A stretch of DNA of 64,000 bases from Streptomyces viridochromogenes (GTDB taxonomy: Bacteria > Actinomycetota > Actinomycetes > Streptomycetales > Streptomycetaceae), in assembly GCF_001270495.1 (NCBI RefSeq), contig NZ_LGUR01000205.1, positions 19,508-83,507 of the forward strand, written 5' to 3'. The position numbers and the translations under genes were made by a program. The notes under the pieces were generated by a model. It had not been told where the DNA came from. It saw nothing but the letters and a program-made list of their open reading frames with translations, and made no database searches. Below, piece after piece: positions 34,380 through 43,713 of this stretch (position 1 is its first letter; each line of letters begins with the position of its first letter).

Positions 34380-36086
34380 ATGCACCTGCCTCCGGATGAC
34401 CGCACGCTGAGCCCGCGCACCGGCTACACCCGCGCCCACTGGGAGGCGGCCGCCGACGCCCTGCTCGGCGCGGTCGAGCCGTACGCCACCGAGGACCGCG
34501 CCCTCTACCACTTCCCCGGCGACCGTCAGAGCTGGTCGGGCCGCCTCTCCGACGGCTTGGAGGGCTACGCCCGTACGCTCCTCCTCGCGGCGTTCCGCCG
34601 GGACGAGACGGCGTTGGAGCGCTACGCCGACGGCCTCGCGGCCGGCGTGTGCGGCGTCTGGCCCCGCATCGAGGACCGGAGCCAGCCGCTGGTCGAGGCC
34701 GCGTCGATCGCCCTCGCCCTGCGGCTGACCCGGCCGCTGCTGTGGGACCGGCTGGACGACGCGGTACGGCAGCGGGCGGCGGCCTGGCTCGGGGACGGGC
34801 TGACCGCCGAGGCATGGCCCTGCAACTGGGAGCTCTTCCCGGTGACGGTGGGCGGCTTCCTCCAGGAGGTCGGGTACCAGGCCGAGGAGTCCCGCAAGGC
34901 GATCGACCGGGGCCTTGAGCGCATCGAGCAGTGGTACGTCGGCGGCGGCTGGTACACGGACGGCGACGGCCGGAAGTTCGACTACTACAACGGCTGGGCC
35001 ATGCACCTCTACCCGGTGCTGCACGCCTGGCTGGCCCAGGACGAACGGCTCCTCGACCTGTACGGCGGCCGGCTCTCCCGGCACCTGGAGGACTATGCCC
35101 GCCTGTTCGGCGGCGACGGCGCCCCCCTGCACCAGGGCCGCTCCCTCACCTACCGTTTCGCGACCACGGCCCCCCTGTGGCTCGGCGCCCTCACCGGCCG
35201 TACGCCGCTCACCGCGGGAGAGACCCGGCGGCTGTCCTCCGGCGCGCTGAAGTACTTCCTGGAGCGGGGCGCCGTGGACGGGCGCGGCCTGCTGACCCTC
35301 GGCTGGCACGGCCCGGACGAGGCCGTCCTGCAGGGCTATTCGGGCCCCGCCTCCCCGTACTGGGCGAGCAAGGGCTTCCTCGGCCTGCTCCTCCCGGCCG
35401 ACCACGAGGTGTGGACGGCGGCGGAGGAACCCGCCCCCGTCGAGCGCGCGGACGCGGTCACCGCCGTCGCCGCCCCCAACTGGCTTCTCCAGTCCACGCG
35501 TTCCGACGGCCTGGTCCGCCTCCACAACCACGGCAGCGAGGACGTCCGCTACGACCCGTACTACACGCGCCTCGCCTACTCGACGGTGACGGCGCCCGCC
35601 CCCACGTACGACAACAGCGTGATCGTCGGCGACGATCCGAGCCGCACGGACATCGTGCCGCTGGGGGTGGGGGAGGGCTGGGCGGCTTCCCGGCACTCGG
35701 TCGGCGACGGGATCCGGGTCGGCAGTGTGGTGCTGGCCGAGGGTGCGGTGGAGGTGCGCGTCCATCGGGTCGTGGGCGCGGCTCCCGGGACGGCGGTGCG
35801 GGTGACGGGGTGGGCGGCGGGCGAAGGCTGCCGGTCCGAACTCGCGCCCGTGCACGGCCTGTTGGGGGACTCGGAGCTGACGGGCGCGACGGAGGACGGC
35901 CCCACGGTGTTCGTCGCCCTCGCCCGCCTCACCGCCGAAGCGGACCCCGCACCCCTTCACGAGCTGGTGTCCGTGCGGGTGGCGGAGACCGGTGAGATCC
36001 GCGTCCGCTGGAGCACGGGGCGCGAGGTGCGGGTCCGGTTCGCGGGAGAGGGCGACCAAGTGGACGTCAGGGCTTCAGACGAGTGA
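34380..36086 (+). CDS. DUF2264 protein, GH154-like beta-glucuronidase candidate
   Basis: ATG at 34380; 568 residues, no signal peptide. The first ~380 residues are an alpha-barrel of the DUF2264 family (SRLSDGLEGYARTLLLAAF, DRSQPLVEAASIALALRLT, NWELFPVTVGGFLQEVGY, YTDGDGRKFDYYNGWAMHLY), and a C-terminal beta-sandwich follows. CAZy family GH154 was built on a Bacteroides member acting as exo-beta-glucuronidase on arabinogalactan proteins. The cytosolic location suggests action on imported oligosaccharides. It neighbours pectin/arabinogalactan enzymes, which fits. Its 3' end overlaps the convergent gene at 36067 by 20 bases. Ribosome-binding site is weak. Confidence 0.75.
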   Translation: MHLPPDDRTLSPRTGYTRAHWEAAADALLGAVEPYATEDRALYHFPGDRQSWSGRLSDGLEGYARTLLLAAFRRDETALERYADGLAAGVCGVWPRIEDRSQPLVEAASIALALRLTRPLLWDRLDDAVRQRAAAWLGDGLTAEAWPCNWELFPVTVGGFLQEVGYQAEESRKAIDRGLERIEQWYVGGGWYTDGDGRKFDYYNGWAMHLYPVLHAWLAQDERLLDLYGGRLSRHLEDYARLFGGDGAPLHQGRSLTYRFATTAPLWLGALTGRTPLTAGETRRLSSGALKYFLERGAVDGRGLLTLGWHGPDEAVLQGYSGPASPYWASKGFLGLLLPADHEVWTAAEEPAPVERADAVTAVAAPNWLLQSTRSDGLVRLHNHGSEDVRYDPYYTRLAYSTVTAPAPTYDNSVIVGDDPSRTDIVPLGVGEGWAASRHSVGDGIRVGSVVLAEGAVEVRVHRVVGAAPGTAVRVTGWAAGEGCRSELAPVHGLLGDSELTGATEDGPTVFVALARLTAEADPAPLHELVSVRVAETGEIRVRWSTGREVRVRFAGEGDQVDVRASDE

Positions 36087-37491
36087 TCTGCAGAGTCGTC
36101 GTAGTGGGCGACGCACCGGTGAGGGGCGTCGCGTACGACGGCTTGACCGGCACGGACGCCCAGACCAGCGTGGAGTCCTTCTGGACCGCGATGTCCCCGG
36201 TGATCCGGGTGCCGACGACCTTCGTGGCGCTCTGGAACCTGCCGTTCCAGTCGATGAGCCGGAAGCTCGTGCCCGCGAACGTCCCGGTGCAGGTGCCGTT
36301 CTCGCACTCGGCGTTCTTCAGGGACTCCCAGGACAGCAGCAGCCGGTCCTTGCCGTACGGGGCGAGGCGGACGTTGACGTGCTCCGTGCCCTTGGTGTCG
36401 GACAGGCGGATCGCCTTTCCGGGCCCGGAGCTGCGGTTCTTGAGGAAGGCCACCGCCACCTGGTGGGTGCCGGTCATGGGCGTGACCGTCCAGCCGCGCC
36501 CGCTGGAGTCCGCCGGGTTCTTCTTGGCGGAGGCGGCGCCTCGGGAGGCGAAGGCGGTGGCGTAGCGGCCGGTGGAGGACTTCACGAGGTCGCCGGTCCG
36601 GCCCGGGTAGGTGCCGCCGCAGTAGCCCGCCCAGCACTGCTCACGCTGGACGACCGGGGCGTTGTCCGGTGCGCCGATCCCCGTCGACACGAACAGGCCC
36701 GAGCGCCAGTCGTCGAAGCAGAGGGAGGTGAAGGCGCCCGTCTTCTCGGGGTGGAGGGCGATGCCCTCGTTGTGGCTGCACCCCCAGCTCCAGCCGCCGC
36801 TGAGCTTGGCGCCCTTGGCGCTGACGTACGACAGCTTGTCGCCGAAGTGCCCGTCGGCGAAGCCGCCCGCGCCGTGCACGACGAAGTACGCGCCGTACTT
36901 GGTGCCGTTCCAGGTGAGCTGGCCGTCCAGCGTCGGGGATGTGTCGTTCGTGGCGGTGCCGGTCAGCTTGGTGCGGAAGGTCTGCTTGCCGTTCGTGTAG
37001 CGCACGATGGCGGCGGCCGTCTCCTTCCACTTGTTGGTGTCGGCGACCCGGGTGAGCAGCGCGAAGCCGTCGTTGTGCGCGACGAGGCCGCCGACCTCCT
37101 TGGTGCCCTTGACGACCGTGTCCGTGCCCGAGCGCTTGCCGGCCGCGGTCAGCGGGGTGACGTGGACGCCGTCCGCCGCGGGCCAGGCGACGCGCAGGGT
37201 GCCGTTCGGGGCGACGGCCGTGGCCGTGCGCGTCCACTCGCGGGTGTTGTTGTAGCCGGCGGACAGGTAGGGGAACTTGGCCGGCAGGCTCACCGCGGTG
37301 GACTTGGGCGTGAGGTCGGGGGACGTGCTCGGCGCGGCGCCGGCGGTGGCGTACCAGGCTCCGACCAGGGCGGCGGTGGCGGCGAGGCCCGCGACGAGGG
37401 GCTTGCGGGCGGCACGGGACCGGCGATGGCCGGGCGCTCCGGAGGCGGGCGGGGGTGTCGACGGGGAAGTCGAGTGTCTTGCGGAAGTCAT
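36067..37491 (-). CDS. Secreted or membrane-anchored protein with propeller-like repeats, unknown function
   Basis: ATG at 37491 (MTSARHSTSP) gives 474 residues; no convincing ribosome-binding site. A Pro/Ser-rich N-terminus with RRSRAARK precedes one hydrophobic segment (PLVAGLAATAALVGAWYATA, ~32-51), which could be a signal or an anchor. The rest has recurring W-x-G/A-x-x and V-x-x-x-x-G blades (LRVAWPAADGVHVTPLTAAG, LTWNGTKYGAYFVVHGAGGF, LLLSWESLKNAECENG), as in beta-propellers, and several Cys pairs (REQCWAGYCGG, CENGTC). I do not recognise a named family. Convergent and overlapping by 20 bases with the DUF2264 gene. Confidence 0.7.
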   Translation of the reverse strand: MTSARHSTSPSTPPPASGAPGHRRSRAARKPLVAGLAATAALVGAWYATAGAAPSTSPDLTPKSTAVSLPAKFPYLSAGYNNTREWTRTATAVAPNGTLRVAWPAADGVHVTPLTAAGKRSGTDTVVKGTKEVGGLVAHNDGFALLTRVADTNKWKETAAAIVRYTNGKQTFRTKLTGTATNDTSPTLDGQLTWNGTKYGAYFVVHGAGGFADGHFGDKLSYVSAKGAKLSGGWSWGCSHNEGIALHPEKTGAFTSLCFDDWRSGLFVSTGIGAPDNAPVVQREQCWAGYCGGTYPGRTGDLVKSSTGRYATAFASRGAASAKKNPADSSGRGWTVTPMTGTHQVAVAFLKNRSSGPGKAIRLSDTKGTEHVNVRLAPYGKDRLLLSWESLKNAECENGTCTGTFAGTSFRLIDWNGRFQSATKVVGTRITGDIAVQKDSTLVWASVPVKPSYATPLTGASPTTTTLQITRLKP

Positions 37492-37595
37492 GCCCTGCGG
37501 TCGCCGCCGGGACACGCCAGGTTGCTGAAGGTTCAAGAGCGTGGTCCAGATCACTTCGGCCGGCACCGAAACGACGTGCGCCTAGCGTCTCGGGC

Positions 37596-38087
37596 ATGAC
37601 CGAAACCGTCCGTCAGGCCCCCTCCACCGCCGTCACCGGCATGGTCGACCACGTCCTCACCCTCGCCGCGACCTGGCCTGACTGGGACGGCCGCCTCGCC
37701 CATGTCGACGACCGTGTCTACACCCCGCACAAGGCGGTCCGGCGCGTCGCCGATCACCTCATCGACCATCTGGCCGAGCTGGAGGCCAGGCTCGCGGGCG
37801 AGGAGCCCCGGCCCGACCGCTGGCACGCGTCCACCGTCACCACCGAGGCGGACCTCGCGCCCTTCACCGTGGAGGACCTGGACGAGGCACGCAGCCGGCT
37901 GACCCGCCTCGCCCGTATCTGGGCGAACCGACTCGACGCCCTCAGTGAGGACCAGCTGGACCACTCGCCCGGCGTCGGCTGGAGCTTCCGCGAACTCGCC
38001 CGGCACCTGGCGGGATCGACGTACTACGCCGACGCCGTAGGAGACCTCTCGCCGGCCGCCGCCGTGCCGGAGGAGGGCCGCTCATGA
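37596..38087 (+). CDS. DinB-like four-helix protein
   Basis: ATG at 37596; 163 residues. Helical pattern with the spaced His residues of the DinB/YfiT metal-binding fold (MVDHVLTLAA, VADHLIDHLAELEARL, FRELARHLAGSTYYADAV). The start lies close behind a CTAGCGTCT sequence and the message may be nearly leaderless. Its stop overlaps the start of the next gene (ATGA), so the two are cotranslated. Role unknown; DinB-fold proteins include thiol-dependent transferases. Confidence 0.65.
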   Translation: MTETVRQAPSTAVTGMVDHVLTLAATWPDWDGRLAHVDDRVYTPHKAVRRVADHLIDHLAELEARLAGEEPRPDRWHASTVTTEADLAPFTVEDLDEARSRLTRLARIWANRLDALSEDQLDHSPGVGWSFRELARHLAGSTYYADAVGDLSPAAAVPEEGRS

Positions 38088-38863
38088 CCGAGTTCGCCGG
38101 ACTCCACCATGGCGACGAGCCTCTGCTCCTCCCCAACGCCTGGGACCACGCCTCGGCGAGAGCACTCGCCGACCAGGGCTTTCGCGCGATCGGCACGACC
38201 AGCCTCGGTGTCGCCGCGGCCGCCGGCCTGCCCGACGGGACGTCGGACACACGTGACGAGACCCTCCGGCTCGCGCTCGCCCTCGGCTCCGATCCGTACC
38301 TTCTCTCCGTCGACGCGGAGGACGGCTACAGCGAGGACCCCGACGAGGTGGGGGAGTTCGCCCGGGAGCTCGCGGCCGTAGGCGCCGTCGGTGTCAATCT
38401 GGAGGACGGTCTCGGCTCCGTCGCGCTGCACGCCGCGAAGATCGAAGCCGTCAGGTCGGCGGCACCCGGCCTCTTCGTCAACGCCCGCACCGACACGTAC
38501 TGGCTGGGTGACGGAGAGGGCACGCTCGACCGTCTCGACGCGTATCAACAGGCCGGCGCCGACGGTGTGTTCGTGCCGGGTCTCACCGAACCCCGGGAGA
38601 TCGACGCGCTGGTGAAGCGACTGGACGTGCCCCTGAACGTCCTCTACTCGCCGGCCGGCCCCACCGTCCCCCACCTCGCCGACCTCGGCGTCCGTCGCGT
38701 CAGCCTCGGCTCGCTGCTCTACCGGCGGGCGCTGGGCGCGGCGCTGGAGGCCGTCGCGGAGATCAGGCAAGGACGTGCGCCGGGCGGAACCGTCCCGTCG
38801 TACGACGCCGTGGACGCGCTCAGCCGCCGAGGAGGGGACACGGCGCGCTCCCGGTCAGCCTGA
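38084..38863 (+). CDS. Isocitrate lyase / phosphoenolpyruvate mutase family protein
   Basis: ATG at 38084, coupled to the DinB-like gene; 259 residues. Family pattern: LLLPNAWDHASARALADQGF at the start, LLSVDAEDGYSEDP with acidic Mg ligands, and GAVGVNLEDG. It lacks the KKCGH loop of true isocitrate lyase, so it is more like 2-methylisocitrate lyase/PEP-mutase-like or oxaloacetate-decarboxylase-like proteins. It should make or break a C-C or C-P bond beside a carboxylate. Reaction not deducible. Its last 9 bases overlap the convergent TetR gene. Confidence 0.82.
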   Translation: MTEFAGLHHGDEPLLLPNAWDHASARALADQGFRAIGTTSLGVAAAAGLPDGTSDTRDETLRLALALGSDPYLLSVDAEDGYSEDPDEVGEFARELAAVGAVGVNLEDGLGSVALHAAKIEAVRSAAPGLFVNARTDTYWLGDGEGTLDRLDAYQQAGADGVFVPGLTEPREIDALVKRLDVPLNVLYSPAGPTVPHLADLGVRRVSLGSLLYRRALGAALEAVAEIRQGRAPGGTVPSYDAVDALSRRGGDTARSRSA

Positions 38864-39457
38864 CACCCGGGGCGGCTGCCGGTCGGGCTCGTTGCGCGGC
38901 CAGTTCGCGAGGGCCACGTGCAGGGCGTCGACAGCACGCTCCCAGGACCTGGCCACCTCCCGGGGAGCGCCGAAGGCGCCGGTGGACTCCAGCGCGCAGT
39001 AGCCGTGAAAGGTGCTGCGCAGCAGGCGGACAGCGTCGGTCAGGTCGGGTTCGTCGAGGCCGTAGGCGCGGAGCATGCCGTAGGTGATCTCGGCGGTGCG
39101 GCGCATGGCGGGGGAGTCGGCGACGAGAGCCTGGTCGACCCGGGTCTGGGTCGCCGCGTAGCGGCCCGGGTGCTGGAGGGCGTACTCCCGGTAGGCGTCC
39201 GCGAAGGCGGCGAGGGCGTCCTTGCCGGCCCGTCCGGCGACGGCGGCGGCGATCCGGTCGATCATCTCGCCGCCGGCCAGCAGGGCGACCCGGGTCCGCA
39301 GGTCCTGAAGACTCCTGACGTGCGAGTACAGACTCGCGTCCCGCACCCCGAAGTGCCGGGCCAGCGCGGACAGGCTGACGTGCTCGAACCCGACCTCGTC
39401 GGCGAGTTCGGCGGCGGCCGCGGCGAGGCGGTCGGCGGTGAGTCCTGCGCGGGCCAT
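38855..39457 (-). CDS. TetR/AcrR-family regulator with WHG-type C-terminal domain
   Basis: ATG at 39457 with GGAGG ten bases upstream; 200 residues. The N-terminal helix-turn-helix is clear (LAAAAAELADEVGFEHVSLS, then LARHFGVRDASLYSHVRSLQ at ~28-47). The C-terminal part (AAFADAYREYALQHPGRYAA, LLRSTFHGYCALESTGAFG) is of the WHG type. Convergent with the PEP-mutase-like gene. Target and ligand unknown; the adjacent convergent pair is a candidate. Confidence 0.88.
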   Translation of the reverse strand: MARAGLTADRLAAAAAELADEVGFEHVSLSALARHFGVRDASLYSHVRSLQDLRTRVALLAGGEMIDRIAAAVAGRAGKDALAAFADAYREYALQHPGRYAATQTRVDQALVADSPAMRRTAEITYGMLRAYGLDEPDLTDAVRLLRSTFHGYCALESTGAFGAPREVARSWERAVDALHVALANWPRNEPDRQPPRVSG

Positions 39458-39559
39458 GGGGCGGTGACCTCCGGATACGTACCTGGCCAGGGACGCCTGG
39501 CCCCCTGGGAGCATCCTAGAGTGAGGCCGGTCAGCCGCCCGCCGCCCCGTCGGCGCCGG

Positions 39560-40879
39560 TCAGCCGATCGGCGCGTACAGCACTCCCAGCTTGTCGATCT
39601 CGTCACCGGCCCGTCCCGTGAACCCGACGATCTGCCGGCCGGACGGTGCCGTGAAGGTCGTCGTGTCCGAGGTCGCCGTACCGGCGGACAGCGTGCGGCC
39701 CTTGTCGGTGGTGAAGGCCGCCGAGAAGATCCGCGTACGGCCGTCCCTCTGGCCCTGCGTCAGCTTCACGGAGGTGAGGTGCTCGCCGGCGGCCAGTGTC
39801 AGGGACGTCGCCGTGCCGCCCGTACCGCCGTGGGTGAGGGTCGTGCCGCCGTCGTGCGTCAGGGACAGCCCGTCCAGGCGGGAGCCGCCGCGCAGGGTCA
39901 GGGTGCGCGGGGACACGGAGGCCGGCAGGTCGTCGGCGTCGTTGAAGGCCGTGCCGTGCGGGCCGCCGAAGAAGTCGCTCGCCGCGAGGGACGAGTTGAG
40001 GGTGTAGGAGAAGTCGACCGTGTGCGGGAAGTGGTCGGAGAGGTTGCCGCCCGCGGAGTCCAGGAACGACGCCCACTCGTTGTTGTAGCGGGTGGCGTCG
40101 AGTGTCAGGAGCCTGCTGCCGCGGTAGAGGACCTTGTCGACGACCTCGCAGCCGTTCGGCGGCGCCGTCGTCGGGCACACCAGCGCGTCCGCGCCCTGCG
40201 TCGGCCGCACGCCGCCCTTGACCAGCCGCACCCACGCGTCCGTCAGACCGTTCTCGTCGGCGAGGGTGCGGATGTTGTCGCCGCTGCGGGTGTACCGGGT
40301 GTTGGTGTCCCCCATGACGATGACCGCGTTGCCGGCCGAGTTCGCCTGGATGAAGTCCGACAGCTGCTCGACGTTGGCGCGCCGCGCGGCCAGCGCGTCG
40401 TCCGTGGCGTCGGCGTTGGTGTGGACGTTGTAGAGGTCCACGAAGACGCCCTCGGCGAGCCGGACCCGGGCGAGCGAGAACCCCTTGGGGGTCAGGCAGT
40501 TGGTGCCGGTGCAGTTGTTCCACTTCACCCGCTGGAAGTCCTCGAAGGCGTAGTCCGAGAGCGTGTTGAGGCCGTCACCGAAGGGCACGCCGCCGCTGGT
40601 CGCGGTGCGGTACGGGTGGTTGTCGCCCGCGTACAGGGCCGCGTGGTAGTTGAAGTCCTCCTGGACGTTCACGATGTCGTACGCCGCCAGCCGCGGCGAG
40701 ATCAACGGGGTGTTCGTCGCCGGATTGCCGGAACTCAGGCCCTCCGGAAGGCCCGCGACGTTGTACGTCAGCACATTGAAGGTGCCGGAGGCGGCGGCCG
40801 CCGCGGGCGTGCTGCCGGTGGCGGCGAGGCCGGTGACGGCGAGGGCGGCGGCCGCGAACGCGCCGAGGAGTCTTCTCAT
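39560..40879 (-). CDS. Secreted endonuclease/exonuclease/phosphatase-family protein with C-terminal beta-prism-like domain
   Basis: ATG at 40879; 439 residues. Sec signal (MRRLLGAFAAAALAVTGLAA). EEP-fold motifs in order: NVLTYNVAGLP, DIVNVQEDFNY (Mg-binding Glu), YNVHTNAD, VIVMGDTNTRYTR (Asp/Asn) and GNLSDHFPH (catalytic Asp-His). This set matches secreted sphingomyelinase-C or DNase-like phosphodiesterases. The last ~150 residues (LTLRGGSRLDGLSLTHDGG) look like a jacalin-type sugar-binding prism. It would hydrolyse an extracellular phosphodiester, perhaps to scavenge phosphate. Exact substrate uncertain. Confidence 0.82.
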   Translation of the reverse strand: MRRLLGAFAAAALAVTGLAATGSTPAAAAASGTFNVLTYNVAGLPEGLSSGNPATNTPLISPRLAAYDIVNVQEDFNYHAALYAGDNHPYRTATSGGVPFGDGLNTLSDYAFEDFQRVKWNNCTGTNCLTPKGFSLARVRLAEGVFVDLYNVHTNADATDDALAARRANVEQLSDFIQANSAGNAVIVMGDTNTRYTRSGDNIRTLADENGLTDAWVRLVKGGVRPTQGADALVCPTTAPPNGCEVVDKVLYRGSRLLTLDATRYNNEWASFLDSAGGNLSDHFPHTVDFSYTLNSSLAASDFFGGPHGTAFNDADDLPASVSPRTLTLRGGSRLDGLSLTHDGGTTLTHGGTGGTATSLTLAAGEHLTSVKLTQGQRDGRTRIFSAAFTTDKGRTLSAGTATSDTTTFTAPSGRQIVGFTGRAGDEIDKLGVLYAPIG

Positions 40880-41039
40880 GGTGGGGGTGTCTCCGCTCAG
40901 GAAACGGCAGGGAAGATGAACGCTGTTCAGGTTCGACGGCAACCAGTGTGACGGGCAAGGGCGGTTGGGGAAACAGTGGGAGTCAGGGGAGTTGAACGCC
41001 TCCAGTGAGAAGGCCCCGCCCCGCCACCCGTAGCCACGG

Positions 41040-41849
41040 TCATCCGTTCACGCCCGCGTAGTGCCCCAACCCCCACCGCCACAGCCACCGTGCTCCCAGA
41101 TACGCCAGCAGCCCCAGCAGGGGCGAGGACGCCGCCAGCCAGTACGGCACGGCCGTGTCGTGGCCCGTGAGGACCGCGGCGGGGAAGTACGCCACGAAGG
41201 CGAGGGGGAGGGCGAAGGTGAGGAAGCCGCCGACCGCCTTGGGAAGCACGTTCAGGGGGTAGCTGCCGAAGGTGCCGAGGAGTTCCTCCAGCCAGCGCCC
41301 CCAGTAGTCCGCGGCGGGATAGCGCAGGCACGCCGAGGCCACCGCCGTGAACAGGGCCGCCTCCAGCAGCATCCCGCCGATCACCGCGGCGATCAGATAG
41401 GAGACCCGGCCGGCCGACCAGTCCAGGGTGCTGCGGCTGAGCGCGCCCGCCATCAGGCCCGCCGCGACCGTCAGGTCACCGATCGCGTTGGTCGGGAAGT
41501 AGGCGAGCTGGACCTGGCGGTGCACCGGCATCGGGCGGAGGAGATAGATGTCGATCCTCCCCTCCTGGATCTGCCGGCCGATGAAGTGCGTACGCCCCAG
41601 CAGGAGCACGAACAACCCGTGAGCGAGCATCCGGATCGCCGGGATCAGCAGTACGTCCGAGCTCTCCCAGCCGCCCATCCCGGTGAACCGCGCCAGCAGC
41701 ACCGTCGCGAACACGATCACCGACATCTGCCAGATCGCGCCGATCGCGATGTTCAGCAGGAACTCGGTGCGGTACTCCATCGCGGCACGGATGTTGAGCA
41801 GCGAGATGCGCCACACGATGCGCAGGGACTTCACAGCCTTGACGGACAC
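41040..41849 (-). CDS. ABC-2 (DUF990) exporter permease
   Basis: GTG at 41849 with GGGAGG upstream; 269 residues with six predicted membrane helices (IAIGAIWQMSVIVFATVLLA, LIAAVIGGMLLEAALFTAVA, FALPLAFVAYFPAAVLTG). The cytoplasmic GRQIQEGRIDIYLLRPMPV segment is typical of the ABC2_membrane_6/DUF990 family. The stop of the preceding permease lies 1 base away, and the ATPase gene precedes that, so the three genes make one exporter. Substrate unknown. Confidence 0.88.
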   Translation of the reverse strand: MSVKAVKSLRIVWRISLLNIRAAMEYRTEFLLNIAIGAIWQMSVIVFATVLLARFTGMGGWESSDVLLIPAIRMLAHGLFVLLLGRTHFIGRQIQEGRIDIYLLRPMPVHRQVQLAYFPTNAIGDLTVAAGLMAGALSRSTLDWSAGRVSYLIAAVIGGMLLEAALFTAVASACLRYPAADYWGRWLEELLGTFGSYPLNVLPKAVGGFLTFALPLAFVAYFPAAVLTGHDTAVPYWLAASSPLLGLLAYLGARWLWRWGLGHYAGVNG

Positions 41850-41850
41850 C

Positions 41851-42657
41851 TCAGCCTCCCTGCGAGATCACGCGCCGCGCGGCCCGCCGCCACACCCACC
41901 GGGTGAACAGCGCCAGCGCGACGACCCAGGCCGCCTGGACGGCCAACTGGGCGCCTGCGTCGGACAGTTCGATCCGGCCGACATAGATCGACAGCGGCAC
42001 GCTCAGCGTCGCCTGGAACGGCAGGAAGCCGCTCAGCGTGATGAACCAGTCGGGAAAGAACCACAGCGGCGCGTACACCCCGGACAGCAGGTTCTGCGCG
42101 AAGATCAGGATCAGCATCGCGGAGTTGTTGCGGATGGTGAAGAAGCACAACTGGTCGAGCAGGAGCATGACGTAGTACAGGACCCACTGTCCGAGCACCA
42201 TGCTCACCACGAACACCCCTGCCACGGCCGCCGACCCGGGTGGTTCCACGACCCCCGCGGCGAGGCACACCACGTATCCGCCCAGTGCCCACGCCAGCCC
42301 GTACAGCTGCTCGCCGAGGGCGCGCAGGGCGTAGTAGCGCTGGGGCGGCAGCGGGCGCAGATACCAGTACACGATGGTGCCGAAGTGCATGTGCTGAAGG
42401 ACGGTGTCCCGGCCCGCGTACTGGTCCAACTCCCGCAGGCGGGAGGCGAGTACGGCCAAAACGGCGTAGGTGACCGCCTGGTCGCGGCTCAGTCCCGCGG
42501 TGGTGCCGGTGTGGGAGTACAGGCCGCGCCACAGCGACGCGACCAGGACCACCTGGACGGTCAGCCGGAGCAGGACGGCCGTCATCCGGGGCGGCGTGTG
42601 CAGCTCGCCGAGCGGCGTGACGCGGGCGGCGCGCCAGCCGTGCAGTACGGAGGCCAT
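41851..42657 (-). CDS. ABC-2 (DUF990) exporter permease
   Basis: ATG at 42657, one base after the ATPase stop codon; 268 residues. Six predicted membrane helices, with GTIVYWYLRPLPPQRYYALR as the equivalent of the LLRPMPV segment in its partner. The two permeases are diverged paralogues, probably forming a heterodimer. The frame upstream of 42657 belongs to the shadow of the ATPase gene. Confidence 0.88.
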   Translation of the reverse strand: MASVLHGWRAARVTPLGELHTPPRMTAVLLRLTVQVVLVASLWRGLYSHTGTTAGLSRDQAVTYAVLAVLASRLRELDQYAGRDTVLQHMHFGTIVYWYLRPLPPQRYYALRALGEQLYGLAWALGGYVVCLAAGVVEPPGSAAVAGVFVVSMVLGQWVLYYVMLLLDQLCFFTIRNNSAMLILIFAQNLLSGVYAPLWFFPDWFITLSGFLPFQATLSVPLSIYVGRIELSDAGAQLAVQAAWVVALALFTRWVWRRAARRVISQGG

Positions 42658-42658
42658 C

Positions 42659-43687
42659 TCAGGCTCCTTCCGCCGCGGCCTCGGCGGGCGCGGGCTCGGC
42701 ATGCGCGTACGCGGCCCGCATCACGTCCTCCAGGTCCGCCTCGTCGAGGGCGAGGTCCGTCACCTCGTACCGTTCGATGACCTGCTTCAGCGCCTGGTGC
42801 ACGGTCGGCGCGTCGGGGCCGTCCGGGCCGAAGACCGCCTGCGGGCCCTCGCGCCGCAGCAGCGCGACGCCCGGCAGCGAGCCGACCTCGGTGTGCGGGT
42901 CGGCGAGCGTCACCCGCACCTGCCAGGTCGAGCCGAACTCACGGCGGATCTCGTCGAGGGTGCCGTCCAGGACGAGCCGCCCGTGGTTGACCAGGACGAC
43001 CCGCTCGGCGAGCCGCTCGACCTCGGTCATGTCGTGGGTGGTGAGCAGGACCGTACGGCCGCGCTTCTCCACCTGGTGCCGCAGGAACTCCCGCACCTGC
43101 TCCTTCACCACCACGTCCATGCCGATGGTCGGCTCGTCGAGGAAGACGACCTGCGGGTCGTGCAGCAGGGCGGCGGCGAGGTCGGAGCGGACCCGCTGGC
43201 CGAGGGAGAGGTGGCGGACCCGGGTGTCCCAGAAGGAGGAGAGGTCGAGGAGGTCGTCGAACTCCTTGAGCCTCGCCGCGTGTTCGGCCTTCGGCACCTC
43301 GTAGATGTCCCGCAGGATCGCGAACGACTCGCGCACCGGGAGGTCCCACCACAGCTGGGTGCGCTGCCCGAACACCGTGCCGATGTTGCGGGCGTTGCGC
43401 TCACGCTCCTCGTACGGCACCACGCCGGCGACGCGGGCCTCGCCCGCGGTGGGGGTGAGGATGCCGGTGAGCATCTTGATGGTGGTGGACTTGCCGGCGC
43501 CGTTCGGGCCGAGCAGGGCGAGGAGTTCGCCGGGGGCGACGGAGAAGGTCACGTCGGAGACGGCGTGCTTGGCGACCTTCCGCGGATTGACCAGGGAGCG
43601 GAGCGCGCCGGCGAAGCCGGGGCGGCGGACGGTGGTGTGGAAGGTTCGGGACAGACCGCGAACCTCGATATTGCCATTCAAGTGCAT
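42659..43687 (-). CDS. ABC exporter ATP-binding protein, DUF990 type
   Basis: About 342 residues from ATG 43687; TTG 43681 has better spacing (9 bases) to AAAGGAG and may be the true start. Walker A GPNGAGKSTTIKML at ~50-63, Q-loop TVFGQRTQLWWDLPV, signature LSLGQRVRSDLAAAL, Walker B VVFLDEPTIGMD and H-loop LLTTHDMTEVE are intact. The WWDLPV after the Q-loop and the N-terminal insertion (VRRPGFAGALRSLVNPRK) are typical of ATPases paired with DUF990 permeases. It powers export by the two downstream permeases. Preceded by a perfect 12-bp hairpin that separates it from the GH2 gene. Confidence 0.92.
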   Translation of the reverse strand: MHLNGNIEVRGLSRTFHTTVRRPGFAGALRSLVNPRKVAKHAVSDVTFSVAPGELLALLGPNGAGKSTTIKMLTGILTPTAGEARVAGVVPYEERERNARNIGTVFGQRTQLWWDLPVRESFAILRDIYEVPKAEHAARLKEFDDLLDLSSFWDTRVRHLSLGQRVRSDLAAALLHDPQVVFLDEPTIGMDVVVKEQVREFLRHQVEKRGRTVLLTTHDMTEVERLAERVVLVNHGRLVLDGTLDEIRREFGSTWQVRVTLADPHTEVGSLPGVALLRREGPQAVFGPDGPDAPTVHQALKQVIERYEVTDLALDEADLEDVMRAAYAHAEPAPAEAAAEGA

Positions 43688-43713
43688 CAACTCCTTTGTT
43701 CTGAGCACAAGTA

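Noticed and set aside
32743..34815. Minus-strand 690-codon frame across PL4 promoter, CE12 and MITE
   Set aside because: Crosses operators and two genuine plus-strand genes; low-complexity composition.
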